From Halobacillus faecis (GTDB lineage: Bacteria; Bacillota; Bacilli; Bacillales; Halobacillaceae), in assembly GCF_007991335.1 (NCBI RefSeq), contig NZ_BJYD01000004.1, forward strand, positions 62,001 to 126,000: DNA of 64,000 nucleotides, written 5' to 3'. Both the position numbers and the translations under genes were made by a program. Shown piece by piece: positions 25,991 to 33,946 of the stretch. The stretch's first letter is position 1, and each line of letters opens with the position of its first letter. The notes under the pieces are model-generated. The model was not told the origin of the DNA. It did no database searches and was given only the letters and a program-made list of their open reading frames with translations.

Positions 25991-26709
25991 ATCCGTTTGT
26001 ACAATTTGTAAAGGACTTGTCCGGGAAGATCGGTGGTGGCCTTTCTTCATTGAATCAGAATGATCCATCAAATATGGCCTATTTAAGGAACCTAGAGAGA
26101 GAGATGAAGAATGAGAATACTCTCGCCCTCCCTTTTGATGATTTGAGTATTACGGTTTTTGATTTGGAGACGACCGGCTTTTATCCATACAATGGCGATC
26201 AAATTTTATCCATAGGAGCTGTGAAAGTAAAAGGAGACCAGATTGTTGATAGCCAAACCTTCTATACTTTGGTTGGGACAGATGCTGAGCCATCCAAGGA
26301 AATCGAAGACTTGACGGGGATTACAAGGGAGATGGTTGAAGGTGCGCCTCCTCTACGTGATGCTTTAAAGAGCTTTTTCGATTATGTAAAGGCCGATTTA
26401 CTTGTCGCTCATCATGCCAATCATGAAAAGCAATTTATGAATCATGCGACATGGATCGCTTTGAGAAAAAGGTTCCAGCATAGAATTGTTGATACAGCCT
26501 TCTTGACAAAGGTTCTTCATAAAGAGCAAGAGTTGACGACTTTAGATGAATGTTGTGAGCACTATGGAATTGATATAAAAAAACGCCACCATGCGCTTTA
26601 TGATAGTTTGGCAACCGCTGAGTTATGGGTGGCCTGTATAAAAAAATTAAAGAAAGAAGGATTCTCTAATTTGAACGAAATTTATGCAAGGCTCGCCACG
26701 ATGGAATGA
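25987..26709 (+). CDS. DnaQ-like 3'-5' exonuclease domain protein
   Basis: A 240-residue DEDDh exonuclease-fold protein: FDLETTG (D59, E61), an internal AHHANHEKQFMN and the last motif HHALYDSLATAEL (His and Asp). In the second motif the expected Asp is Glu (HANHEKQF), so activity should be tested. The N-terminal 45 residues are a helical extension. It is translationally coupled to the DUF294 gene. Exonuclease-DUF294 pairs are common in bacteria; the role is unknown and need not involve DNA replication. Confidence 0.75.
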   Translation: MNPFVQFVKDLSGKIGGGLSSLNQNDPSNMAYLRNLEREMKNENTLALPFDDLSITVFDLETTGFYPYNGDQILSIGAVKVKGDQIVDSQTFYTLVGTDAEPSKEIEDLTGITREMVEGAPPLRDALKSFFDYVKADLLVAHHANHEKQFMNHATWIALRKRFQHRIVDTAFLTKVLHKEQELTTLDECCEHYGIDIKKRHHALYDSLATAELWVACIKKLKKEGFSNLNEIYARLATME

Positions 26710-26786
26710 GTGCCTGGACCTCTTCATGTTTTTCTTTTTTTCAGCATAAAATTGAGAGGACACCATGAAGGGGGGATCACAGCATC

Positions 26787-27833
26787 ATGTATCCATATGG
26801 ACCTTATTATTATGGTTATGGAGGACCGCAGGATTATTATGGTTACCGGAGTTATCCTGAGGAAGGTTATGCTCAATATCCATATGTTCCTTATCAGCAG
26901 GGCTATTATGGCCAACCTGCGTTTCAAGCATATCCTTATCAAGGAAACAGGTCATTCCATCAATGGAGGGACAGTTGGAAAAGGTGGGAAGACCTCGGTT
27001 CACCTCCAAGAGGGTTTAGAGGTTCGCCTTCTGTATCTTCTTGGCAGGCGAATCGGCTGGATTGTTTTGTGAGGGGAAGCGATAACCGTCTCTGGCATAA
27101 ATGGTGGGATGGATCGAGGTGGCAGGAGTGGGAAGACTTAGGGGCTCCGCGTGGAGGCGTAAGAAGCTCGCCCGGGACTGTGTCGTGGGGACCGAACCGA
27201 ATTGATTGTTTCGTAAGAGGGACGAACAATCGGATGTGGCACAAATGGTGGGATGGTTCCAGATGGAGAGAATGGGAGGATCTCGGATCACCACCTCCTG
27301 GATTTGATGGATCCCCAGCTGTATCTTCGTGGCAGAGGAATCGTCTCGACTGTTTTGTCCAGGGAGACGATAACAATCTCTGGCATAAATGGTGGGATGG
27401 ATCAAGGTGGAGAGACTGGGAAAACCTTGGTTCACCGAGGGGCGGGGTCCGAAGTTCTCCGGCGGCTGTATCATGGGGGCCGAATCGGATTGATTGTTTT
27501 GTCAGAGGAAGAAATGATGTCATGTGGCACAAGTGGTGGGACGGGGCGCGCTGGAGTGAATGGGAAGATCTTGGTTCACCAAGAGGTGGATTTGATGGAG
27601 CTCCTGGTGTATCCTCTTGGGCGCAAAACCGTCTGGATTGCTTTGTGCGTGGGGATAATAATCAGCTATGGCATAAATGGTGGGACGGTAGACGCTGGAG
27701 AAATTGGGAGAACCTTGGCGCGCCAAGAGGTGGTGTACGTTCCTCGCCAGCAGCTGTCTCATGGGGACGGAACCGGATTGACTGCTTCGTTCGTGGCGCG
27801 AATGATCACATGTGGCACAAGTGGTATTCATAA
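26787..27833 (+). CDS. Beta-propeller (PLL/fucose-lectin-like) repeat protein
   Basis: A 348-residue protein with a Tyr/Gly/Pro-rich N-terminal 55 residues (YPYGPYYYGYGG) followed by six copies of a roughly 48-residue blade with SW..NR.DCFVRG..N.LWHKWWDG.RW..WEDLG. The repeat pattern resembles PLL-type beta-propeller lectins. A partial W-rich strand at 56-80 could close the ring with the truncated last blade. No signal peptide is visible, so it may be a surface or spore-associated protein deposited by another route, or cytosolic. AAGGGGGGATCACAGCATC lies before ATG 26787. Monocistronic. Confidence 0.75.
   Translation: MYPYGPYYYGYGGPQDYYGYRSYPEEGYAQYPYVPYQQGYYGQPAFQAYPYQGNRSFHQWRDSWKRWEDLGSPPRGFRGSPSVSSWQANRLDCFVRGSDNRLWHKWWDGSRWQEWEDLGAPRGGVRSSPGTVSWGPNRIDCFVRGTNNRMWHKWWDGSRWREWEDLGSPPPGFDGSPAVSSWQRNRLDCFVQGDDNNLWHKWWDGSRWRDWENLGSPRGGVRSSPAAVSWGPNRIDCFVRGRNDVMWHKWWDGARWSEWEDLGSPRGGFDGAPGVSSWAQNRLDCFVRGDNNQLWHKWWDGRRWRNWENLGAPRGGVRSSPAAVSWGRNRIDCFVRGANDHMWHKWYS
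27030..27830 (+). repeat. 144-bp tandem blade repeats within the propeller gene
   Basis: Six units of about 144 bp begin near 27031, 27180, 27323, 27468, 27610 and 27755. Odd units encode SSW..NRLDCF and even units VSWG.NRIDCF, so the array is better described as three copies of a two-blade unit. Confidence 0.85.
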
Positions 27834-27843
27834 TAAAACAAGC

Positions 27844-27873
27844 AAAAACCTGAGGTACATTCCTCAGGTTTTT
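27844..27873. terminator. Bidirectional terminator
   Basis: AAAAACCTGAGG and CCTCAGGTTTTT form a perfect 12-bp stem between the convergent propeller gene and the 45-residue gene. Confidence 0.9.
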
Positions 27874-27878
27874 CCTGT

Positions 27879-28016
27879 TTATTCATTCGCTCCAGGACCT
27901 TGCTTGGGCCGGTTCTTATTGGTGCGGTGACCGACTTCTTCTTCAATTGGCAGGCTTTCTTTCGGTGTTTTATTGTTCGTTTTCGCTGCGTTCATTTGTG
28001 ATGTTCTTTTTCCCAT
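27879..28016 (-). CDS. Small hydrophilic protein (45 residues)
   Basis: ATG 28016 follows AGGAGGTAGATGTTG and opens a 45-residue frame (begins MGKRTSQMNAAKTNNK, ends KQGPGANE). It is basic at the ends, acidic in the middle (IEEEV) and lacks hydrophobic segments, which recalls small acid-soluble or other spore-packed peptides, but I cannot assign it to a known Ssp family. It ends at the shared terminator, as a real gene would. Confidence 0.6.
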   Translation of the reverse strand: MGKRTSQMNAAKTNNKTPKESLPIEEEVGHRTNKNRPKQGPGANE

Positions 28017-28140
28017 CAACATCTACCTCCTCTTATGAGCATAGTTTGTATATAATGGAGAGAGGTAAAACGAGGAAATTTTTTCATCCATGAAACCTTC
28101 TATTAGAAAGAAACGTAGGATAGACAGGGAGGCGGCACCA

Positions 28141-28335
28141 TTGAGCCATTGGTTGAAAAGTAAGAAACAAATGTTGAAAAGACGTAGACAAAAAGCGGAG
28201 GAATCAAGGATTTTCGACGTGCTGTTTGAATTATTGATTTGGTTCCTTGAGCTGATCATTTCCCCAATACGGCTGGTCGTTTGGTTCATGAAAGGGGTCG
28301 GAAGGTTCATCGGTCTTATTTTCGATATTCATTAA
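28141..28335 (+). CDS. Small membrane-associated protein
   Basis: A 64-residue frame from TTG 28141, which follows GGGAGG at 8 bases; a longer reading from ATG 28090 (81 residues) is possible but has a poorer site. A basic, helical N-terminus (WLKSKKQMLKRRRQKAEE) precedes a hydrophobic region (LFELLIWFLELIISPIRLVVWFMK). Function unknown; the charge layout suggests an amphipathic or single-pass membrane protein. Confidence 0.5.
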   Translation: MSHWLKSKKQMLKRRRQKAEESRIFDVLFELLIWFLELIISPIRLVVWFMKGVGRFIGLIFDIH

Positions 28336-28406
28336 TAAAACGTTGGTTATCTCGATTTCGAGCCTTTCATATTCGGAATTTAAGATAAAAAATTAGGGGG
28401 AATGAC

Positions 28407-28883
28407 ATGCGTACAATTACATTATCGAATGGAGAAACGGTGGAAGTGGACTGTCTCAGTTGTGCTTTGACCAGTGGCAAGGTCGAACCTGAAGGGGGAG
28501 TCATTGCTGAAACGGAACATTTTCACGCACATCAGGATGTAGCTTATCCAATTAGAGGATTAGTCATCGTCGCTTCCAAACGGCATATCAAGGGCTTGGA
28601 TGAATTGACAGAAGAAGAACAACCCGATTATATTACTTTCATTGCAAAGATCAGGAAGGCGCAAAGGGAAGTTTTAGGGATTGAAAGTGTGTACTACTTT
28701 TATAACGAGGACACGACTCACCACTTCCATTTATGGATGGTGCCCCGTTATGATTGGATGTATCAATTCGGGCGTTCGGTGGAATCTGTCCGTCCTGTTT
28801 TGCTTCATGCGAGGAAGAACGAAAAGGATCACACCAACGTGTTGGAAAGCATTCGCATGTTAACAGAGGTATTGAATGAGTAG
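28407..28883 (+). CDS. HIT-superfamily protein (degenerate triad)
   Basis: A 158-residue HIT/GalT-like protein. The nucleotide-binding region contains VIVASKRHIKGLDELTEEE and the C-terminal signature DTTHHFHLWMVPR; relative to the usual HxHxHxx the third His is replaced by Trp, so a nucleotidyl hydrolase or transferase reaction is uncertain. It begins with TLSNGETVEVDCLSCALTSG, a Cys-containing start seen in HIT proteins of Firmicutes. TAGGGGGAATGAC lies before ATG 28407. It overlaps the following gene by 8 bases. Confidence 0.72.
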   Translation: MRTITLSNGETVEVDCLSCALTSGKVEPEGGVIAETEHFHAHQDVAYPIRGLVIVASKRHIKGLDELTEEEQPDYITFIAKIRKAQREVLGIESVYYFYNEDTTHHFHLWMVPRYDWMYQFGRSVESVRPVLLHARKNEKDHTNVLESIRMLTEVLNE

Positions 28884-29334
28884 GTTGATCCTCATGCTCT
28901 TCAGCGCTCTCCTTTTTTCAAACACAATGGCCCATGCTTCCGGTCCATTTGTTATCAGTGAGGAAGGCGCAGCCGGCTATTATTATCAAGTGACTAAAGA
29001 GGAAAATACATACACATGGTTGATTGAAGGGAAGGATGATTTACTGACCGTGATAGAAACAGAAGAAAATGAAGGTCGTCTTCAATCATTCCGGACAGGT
29101 GTAGAAAATGCAAACAGTCATTTGTCTACCCTCTGGATTACAGGCGTGTTTTTTGTCGTCGGCTCAACTCTCACCCTTTATTTATTTAATAAGGAAAGGC
29201 GTATGATTAAGGAAGCTTTACCTGTGATCATCGCAGCCCTGTGTATTCCTATTTACATATTGTTTTCCGCTTCCATTGAATTGGGGCATGCGTTGCATGA
29301 AACGGAGTATTATTTTCAATCGCTTTTGAAATAG
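28876..29334 (+). CDS. Hypothetical secreted/membrane protein
   Basis: A 152-residue protein with an N-terminal signal-like segment (LILMLFSALLFSNTMAHAS), an extracellular portion (about 25-70), and two C-terminal hydrophobic helices (STLWITGVFFVVGSTLTLYLF and ALPVIIAALCIPIYILFS). I do not recognise the family. ATG 28876 lies within the end of the HIT gene, so the genes are coupled; a 53-residue membrane gene follows after 11 bases. Confidence 0.6.
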   Translation: MSRLILMLFSALLFSNTMAHASGPFVISEEGAAGYYYQVTKEENTYTWLIEGKDDLLTVIETEENEGRLQSFRTGVENANSHLSTLWITGVFFVVGSTLTLYLFNKERRMIKEALPVIIAALCIPIYILFSASIELGHALHETEYYFQSLLK

Positions 29335-29345
29335 GGGGGAACGGT

Positions 29346-29507
29346 ATGGGCAATATTTTTATGGTGTTCGTTGCTTTTGTCATCTGTTTTAGTATCAGTT
29401 CAGTCCTGAATGTATTATTGAAGACTACAAAAAAAAGAGATTGGGCTGTATCGGCCTTGTTGAGTTTTGCATTAGCTCTATTCCTTGGAGGGTTTATAGG
29501 AGGGTGA
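29346..29507 (+). CDS. 53-residue two-helix membrane protein
   Basis: ATG 29346 follows GGGGGGAACGGT and encodes 53 residues with two hydrophobic helices separated by a basic loop (NIFMVFVAFVICFSISSVL, KTTKKRD, SALLSFALALFLGGFIGG). Its stop lies one base before the GTG of the next gene, so the two are tightly packed. No family recognised. Confidence 0.6.
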   Translation: MGNIFMVFVAFVICFSISSVLNVLLKTTKKRDWAVSALLSFALALFLGGFIGG

Positions 29508-29508
29508 T

Positions 29509-29778
29509 GTGAAGGTGAATGGGATAAGCGGCACGGGACGTCTGCGAATACTAACGATGTTACGATTTATAGTCGGCCTGCTTGTCATCGGTTTGAGTGG
29601 GTATGGATTATGGACAGAGGATTTTCGAGCCCTGCCTTTCATGTTGTTGATGTTAGGGTTCTTAATGTTTGTTACAGGAATGGTAGAAATCGAAAAGCGT
29701 AGAGGAGCCTATTCAATCGCTCACTTTCTTACCGCTACAGGAGTTTTTGTCTTTCTATTCTATACTTATGTCATGTGA
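29509..29778 (+). CDS. DUF3953-like small membrane protein
   Basis: An 89-residue protein with three hydrophobic helices (about 17-35, 42-60, 70-88) and a short basic linker (EIEKRRGAY) before the third; the pattern resembles DUF3953. GTG 29509 is placed right after AGGAGGGTGAT. Function unknown; last gene of the 28407-29778 cluster before a hairpin. Confidence 0.6.
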   Translation: MKVNGISGTGRLRILTMLRFIVGLLVIGLSGYGLWTEDFRALPFMLLMLGFLMFVTGMVEIEKRRGAYSIAHFLTATGVFVFLFYTYVM

Positions 29779-29781
29779 AGG

Positions 29782-29808
29782 AAGTCCCTCTGTATGGCAG
29801 AGGGACTT
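29782..29808. terminator. Hairpin between convergent genes
   Basis: AAGTCCCTCTG and CAGAGGGACTT form a perfect 11-bp stem; only a weak T-run follows on the plus strand. Confidence 0.6.
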
Positions 29809-29834
29809 GTATTTACTAACAAATTTTTTAACCA

Positions 29835-30833
29835 TTATTCACTCATAATCTCAGATACAATTTCATAGGAATGCAAACGAGCGCTGTGGTCATAGATTTG
29901 GGAAATGACCATAAGTTCGTCAGCCTCGGTTTCCGCCTGGAATTTCTCCAATTGGTCTCTGACCGTTTCTTTACTTCCGATAATGGAAGCGCCCAGTTGT
30001 TGTCTTAGAGCAGCTTTTTCTTGTGCTGTCCAAACTTCATCCATATTATCAACCGGTGGCTGGAGTAAGTGGTTCGTATTTCGTACAAGATTCAAGAATT
30101 GTTGCTGCAGGGAGGTTGCCAATTTTTCTGCCTCTTCATCCGTATCTGCGGCAATCACATTGACGCCTACCATGACGTAGGGGTCATCAAGTACTTCTGA
30201 AGGTTGAAAACTGGAACGATATAAATTCAAGGCGCCACGCGTATTGTTCGGTGAAAAGTGGCTCGCAAAAGAGAATGGCAGACCAAGTTGACCTGCAAGT
30301 TGTGCGCTGAATCCACTCGAACCGAGCAGCCATACCGGGATGTCCAGCCCTTCTCCCGGAATTGCGTGAATATGGTGATCGCCGGCAAAATAGCCTCGTA
30401 ACTCATCTAGCATAGCAGGGAACTCATTAGGATCGGAGTCCAAGTTTCTCCGTAAAGCCCGTGCAGTCATCCCATCCGTTCCCGGAGCACGTCCAAGACC
30501 TAAATCCACACGTCCGGGAAACAGGGTTTCCAGTGTGCCGAATTGTTCTGCAACGACGAGTGGTGCGTGGTTCGGAAGCATTACTCCACCTGAACCGACT
30601 CGGATAGAATCCGTATTGTGCAGCACATGACTGATGGCAACGGATGTTGCGGAACTTGCGATAAAAGGCATGTTGTGGTGTTCAGCCATCCAGTACCTTG
30701 TGAACCCCCACTTTTCCACGTGTTGAGCAAGGTCCACCGTATTCCGGAAAGAATCCGCAGGCGTCCCCCCCTCGATCACAGGGGCAAGGTCGAGAACTGA
30801 GAATTTTGTATTTGTTAATGCTTTTACAGACAT
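29835..30833 (-). CDS. LLM-class flavin-dependent oxidoreductase
   Basis: A 332-residue bacterial luciferase-like monooxygenase (MsnO8/YceB-type). It has the [20 protein letters not shown] region, [23 protein letters not shown] with the FMN-binding segment, and [10 protein letters not shown]. It should use FMNH2 and oxygen on an unknown small substrate. No signal peptide. AGAGGTTATCCT lies before ATG 30833. It is monocistronic and convergent with the membrane-protein cluster to the left. Confidence 0.9.
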   Translation of the reverse strand: MSVKALTNTKFSVLDLAPVIEGGTPADSFRNTVDLAQHVEKWGFTRYWMAEHHNMPFIASSATSVAISHVLHNTDSIRVGSGGVMLPNHAPLVVAEQFGTLETLFPGRVDLGLGRAPGTDGMTARALRRNLDSDPNEFPAMLDELRGYFAGDHHIHAIPGEGLDIPVWLLGSSGFSAQLAGQLGLPFSFASHFSPNNTRGALNLYRSSFQPSEVLDDPYVMVGVNVIAADTDEEAEKLATSLQQQFLNLVRNTNHLLQPPVDNMDEVWTAQEKAALRQQLGASIIGSKETVRDQLEKFQAETEADELMVISQIYDHSARLHSYEIVSEIMSE

Positions 30834-30990
30834 AGGATAACCTCTTTTCTAATTCGCTAATAATAGACGGGTATGATCACCCTTCTCTTCTATAACAACA
30901 CTTATCATATCAAGTGTATTTCGTGACTCAAAATAATTTGTTTGAAACATATTCCAGAATCAGACGTCTACTTTCATAAGGAGGGAGACG

Positions 30991-31473
30991 ATGCGGGTAT
31001 TGATTGTACTCTGTTGTTTACTTTTCCCATTTTTCTATTTATCTACAACGGCTTCAGCCACATCATGGGCCTACCCTTTTGTCGTCTATGATGGTTTCAT
31101 TTATGTTGTGGAAGAAGAAGCGACAGAGGTGAAAGTGGGGAAGAGGATTGGCGAGGTGACCGCTTATTCGGATATGCGCCAGTATGATGGAAATTTCTCT
31201 AATGTTTTTGAAACAGGAACGGGCTATTTTAAAGTTGTAGGCTATCCCACCACACAAGTGATTGCTGTTAAGGTAGGTGAGGGCGTGTTTAGAAAAGCAG
31301 AACGAGAAGCTGCTTACACCTACGTGAGTGAAGGACAGGTAGTGGAGAGCTCTTTTCTGGAAAAAGGGAAACCTGTGGAGCAGAAAGACCTCATCTTCGG
31401 TACAGTCGTGTTTGTAAGCTTTCTCGCCTTCGTTGCTGGTGCGCTCTATCTTTTTCAACGTAAAGGGGCGTGA
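30991..31473 (+). CDS. Hypothetical signal-peptide/membrane-anchored protein
   Basis: A 160-residue protein with an N-terminal signal peptide (LIVLCCLLFPFFYLSTTASA), a soluble beta-rich part (FVVYDGFIYVVEEEATEVKVGKRIG) and a C-terminal membrane helix (IFGTVVFVSFLAFVAGALYLF) with a basic tail. Topology matches the protein at 28876-29334, though sequence similarity is not obvious to me. GGAGGGAGACG lies before ATG 30991. Function unknown. Confidence 0.65.
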   Translation: MRVLIVLCCLLFPFFYLSTTASATSWAYPFVVYDGFIYVVEEEATEVKVGKRIGEVTAYSDMRQYDGNFSNVFETGTGYFKVVGYPTTQVIAVKVGEGVFRKAEREAAYTYVSEGQVVESSFLEKGKPVEQKDLIFGTVVFVSFLAFVAGALYLFQRKGA

Positions 31474-31523
31474 GGATTTAATGCCGGCATGTAGTTATGC
31501 TGAACCCATGAAGGAGGATAACT

Positions 31524-31685
31524 TTGCTGAAAAAACTGAAGAACTTATTTTCACGAAAGTCTTGTGCGATCTGTAAGAAGAAGCCTGTGGACCCGAAGTC
31601 GTATTACGATGACGAGGGAGAAGCGGTGCTCGTCTGCAAGTCATGTGTTCCTTATGCTGAACGGAGGGCTATGAGAAAAAGGTAA
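31524..31685 (+). CDS. 53-residue CxxC-CxxC zinc-ribbon-like protein
   Basis: TTG 31524 follows AAGGAGG at 6 bases and encodes a 53-residue basic protein with CAIC and CKSC pairs (about 16-19 and 38-41), typical of a small treble-clef or zinc-ribbon fold. The ends are strongly basic (KKLKNLFSRK, AERRAMRKR), suggesting nucleic-acid or ribosome contact. Not assigned to a known family. Confidence 0.6.
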   Translation: MLKKLKNLFSRKSCAICKKKPVDPKSYYDDEGEAVLVCKSCVPYAERRAMRKR

Positions 31686-31699
31686 GTCTATGAACTTTA

Positions 31700-31728
31700 T
31701 CATCATTGCATGATTTTGATGATATAAT
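31700..31728 (+). promoter_or_regulatory. Extended -10 promoter of the DUF1538 operon with inverted repeat
   Basis: TGATATAAT (31720-31728) is an extended -10. Overlapping it, ATCATCA and TGATGAT form a 7-bp inverted repeat, a possible operator. Confidence 0.4.
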
Positions 31729-31800
31729 GAATACAGAAAAACTTTCCAGAAACGGAACATCTATATACAAGCTCCTCAACTATTTCGAAGGAGGCTTTAG

Positions 31801-32493
31801 ATGGACAATATTAAAGAGACGTTTCTTGAAGTCGTCCTCTCCATACTTCCCATCACCATCGTCATTACCATCCTTCAATTCACTCTTGTCTGGCTTCCCT
31901 TGGACATGTTCTTTCAATTCCTCATTGGCGTTGGGATGGTGGGGGCCGGCCTGGTGTTGTTTTTACTTGGTGTTCATGTCGGTTTGTTACCCATCGGTGA
32001 AATGATCGGCTCTGCGTTATCTAAAACGAAGAGAGTCTGGCTGATCGTTTTTTTTGGATTTCTTCTCGGTCTTGTCGTGACCATAGCAGAACCTGACGTC
32101 CGTGTGCTTTCATCCCAGGTCGATCAGGTCTCAGGTGGACAGATTCCTATGGACATTCTTATCCTGTCCGTTGCGATCGGAGTAGGTGTGTTTGTCGCCC
32201 TTGCTATGTTCAGGATCATCTTCAGTATCAACATCGTTTACCTGCTTGCAGGAGGATATGCGCTTGTCTTTCTCCTGGCAGCCTTTACACCGGATGTTTT
32301 CGTCCCGATCTCTTTTGATGCTGGGGGAGTAACCACAGGCCCATTGACAGTGCCGTTTATCCTTTCTCTTGGTGTGGGTGTAGCTGCTGTCATGCGGGGG
32401 AAATCTTCATCTGGTGATGGATTTGGACTTGTCGCCTTAGCTTCGATCGGCCCGATCTTATCTGTTCTCCTTTTAGGGGTGATTTATGGGTGA
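31801..32493 (+). CDS. DUF1538 membrane protein, first copy
   Basis: A 230-residue integral membrane protein of the DUF1538 family, with about six helices (for example LSILPITIVITILQFTLVWL and GAGLVLFLLGVHVGLLPIGEMIGSAL). Family hallmarks are LLPIGEMIG and the FDAGGVTTGPLTVPFILSLGVGVA segment near the C-terminus. Likely one half of a heteromeric or duplicated transporter with the next gene; the substrate is unknown. AAGGAGGCTTTAG precedes ATG 31801. Its stop overlaps the next start as GTGA. Confidence 0.8.
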   Translation: MDNIKETFLEVVLSILPITIVITILQFTLVWLPLDMFFQFLIGVGMVGAGLVLFLLGVHVGLLPIGEMIGSALSKTKRVWLIVFFGFLLGLVVTIAEPDVRVLSSQVDQVSGGQIPMDILILSVAIGVGVFVALAMFRIIFSINIVYLLAGGYALVFLLAAFTPDVFVPISFDAGGVTTGPLTVPFILSLGVGVAAVMRGKSSSGDGFGLVALASIGPILSVLLLGVIYG

Positions 32494-33260
32494 ACATTAA
32501 AATCTTCGATGGTTTCTGGCATGTCCTGTTTGATGTCGCGACAGCACTCATTCCACTATTCTTCTTATTCCTTCTCTTTCAATTTGCTTTTCTTAAGCTC
32601 CCATGGAAAAAGTTACAGGACATCCTGATTGGCTTCCTTTTGACTTATGCAGGTCTTTCCCTCTTTCTGCAAGGGGTTCATATCGGTTTCTTGCCTATCG
32701 GAAGCATGATGGGAGAGAAACTTGGGACAATTGAACATACTTGGCTGCTGGTACCGATTGGCTTTGTCCTTGGTTTTGTGGCCATTTATGCAGAGCCTGC
32801 GGTCAGTGTGCTTACCCACCAAGTTGAAAAAGTTTCCGGCGGCTATATCCCTCAGAAATTATTACTTTACACACTCTCATTTGGCGTCGGTCTATCAATC
32901 GCTCTATCCATGGTTCGCATTTTAATGGGTATTCCGATTTGGTACTTTGTGGTGCCTGGTTACCTGTTCGCCCTAATCATCGTCCGATTCTCTAATAAAA
33001 CATTTACATCGGTCGCTTTTGACTCTGGCGGCGTCGCTACAGGCCCGATGACCGCCACATTTATACTGAGTCTATTCGTAGGCATTGCCTCTGTTACAGA
33101 AGGGCGTGATCCGCTATTGGACGGGTTTGGGATGGTGGCTCTGGTGGCTTTGGCCCCGATTATTTCTGTCCTTACACTAGGTGTGATTTACAGGAGAAAG
33201 GAGCAGGAACAATATGACAACGAACAAATCCGGACAAAAGCTCATAGTAACGATCGTTAA
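32490..33260 (+). CDS. DUF1538 membrane protein, second copy
   Basis: A 256-residue paralogue of the preceding gene, with the same LLPIG/FLPIGSMMG and FDSGGVATGPMTATFILSLFVGIA elements and about six helices, so the pair would form a pseudo-symmetric membrane unit. The GTG start at 32490 is inside the previous stop (GTGA). Its 3' end overlaps the PII gene by 47 bases, giving strong coupling. A transport role is inferred from topology and from PII association. Confidence 0.8.
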   Translation: MNIKIFDGFWHVLFDVATALIPLFFLFLLFQFAFLKLPWKKLQDILIGFLLTYAGLSLFLQGVHIGFLPIGSMMGEKLGTIEHTWLLVPIGFVLGFVAIYAEPAVSVLTHQVEKVSGGYIPQKLLLYTLSFGVGLSIALSMVRILMGIPIWYFVVPGYLFALIIVRFSNKTFTSVAFDSGGVATGPMTATFILSLFVGIASVTEGRDPLLDGFGMVALVALAPIISVLTLGVIYRRKEQEQYDNEQIRTKAHSNDR

Positions 33261-33942
33261 AAAAGAAAAAGCTAAAAAAGTCGTCCATGCCTCGACTCTT
33301 GCAGGTGCCCAAGGGGGAACCACTTTTTTTGGTAAAGGCTTTAGAATGGATGAAAAGAAACGTTTTCTTGGCATACCTGTGGAACGGGAGCGGGAAGTGA
33401 TCTTAACTCTTGTTTCTCATTCTATTTACGAGTCGGTCATGGATGCGATCACGCAAGCAGCAAAATTGAACCGACCGAGGCAAGGCATAGGCTTTGTGAT
33501 CGATACGAAAAACATTAGTGGCATCAATCATATGCTCGGCCTGGGACTTGAACCAGAACAAAATGCAAGTGAGGATGTGATACAGGTGGAGAGTCAGAAT
33601 TTGTCCTATGATCTCATTGTGACAATCGTCAATAAAGGGGATGCGGAAAAAGTCGTAGATGCTTCTAAAGAAGCTGGCGCAGAGGGTGGTACCATCATCA
33701 CAGGACGGGGGACAGGTATACATGAAAAGGCGAAGCTTTTCAATATCCTCATCGAACCTGAAAAAGAAGTGGTGCTGACATTGATCGTGAAGGAAAAGTG
33801 TGATGGAGTTCTGCGTGCTATTGAACGAGGAGCCAGACTGGATGAGCCGGGCAGAGGGATTGCTTTTGTACTGGATGTCGAACGAACAGTAGGGATCAAC
33901 CATCTATTAAACCAACAGTGGAGTGAGGAAATGAAGGAGTGA
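33214..33942 (+). CDS. Tandem PII-type signalling protein
   Basis: A 242-residue soluble protein with two PII-like domains: residues about 1-110 (KLIVTIVKKEKAKKVVHASTLAG, GTTFFGKG) and 130-235 (DLIVTIVNKGDAEKVVDASKEAG, GTIITGRG, RGIAFVLDVERTVGINHLL). PII proteins normally work as trimers; the tandem would give a pseudo-hexamer or trimer of dimers. T-loop Tyr for uridylylation is not visible. It should sense nucleotides or another ligand and gate the DUF1538 partner. AAAGGAGCAGGAACAAT lies before ATG 33214, inside the upstream gene. Confidence 0.78.
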   Translation: MTTNKSGQKLIVTIVKKEKAKKVVHASTLAGAQGGTTFFGKGFRMDEKKRFLGIPVEREREVILTLVSHSIYESVMDAITQAAKLNRPRQGIGFVIDTKNISGINHMLGLGLEPEQNASEDVIQVESQNLSYDLIVTIVNKGDAEKVVDASKEAGAEGGTIITGRGTGIHEKAKLFNILIEPEKEVVLTLIVKEKCDGVLRAIERGARLDEPGRGIAFVLDVERTVGINHLLNQQWSEEMKE

Positions 33943-33946
33943 CAAC

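Noticed and set aside
26960-27532. Long antisense ORFs with repeated peptides under the propeller gene
   Set aside because: They reflect the tandem repeats of the sense gene and have no start signal.
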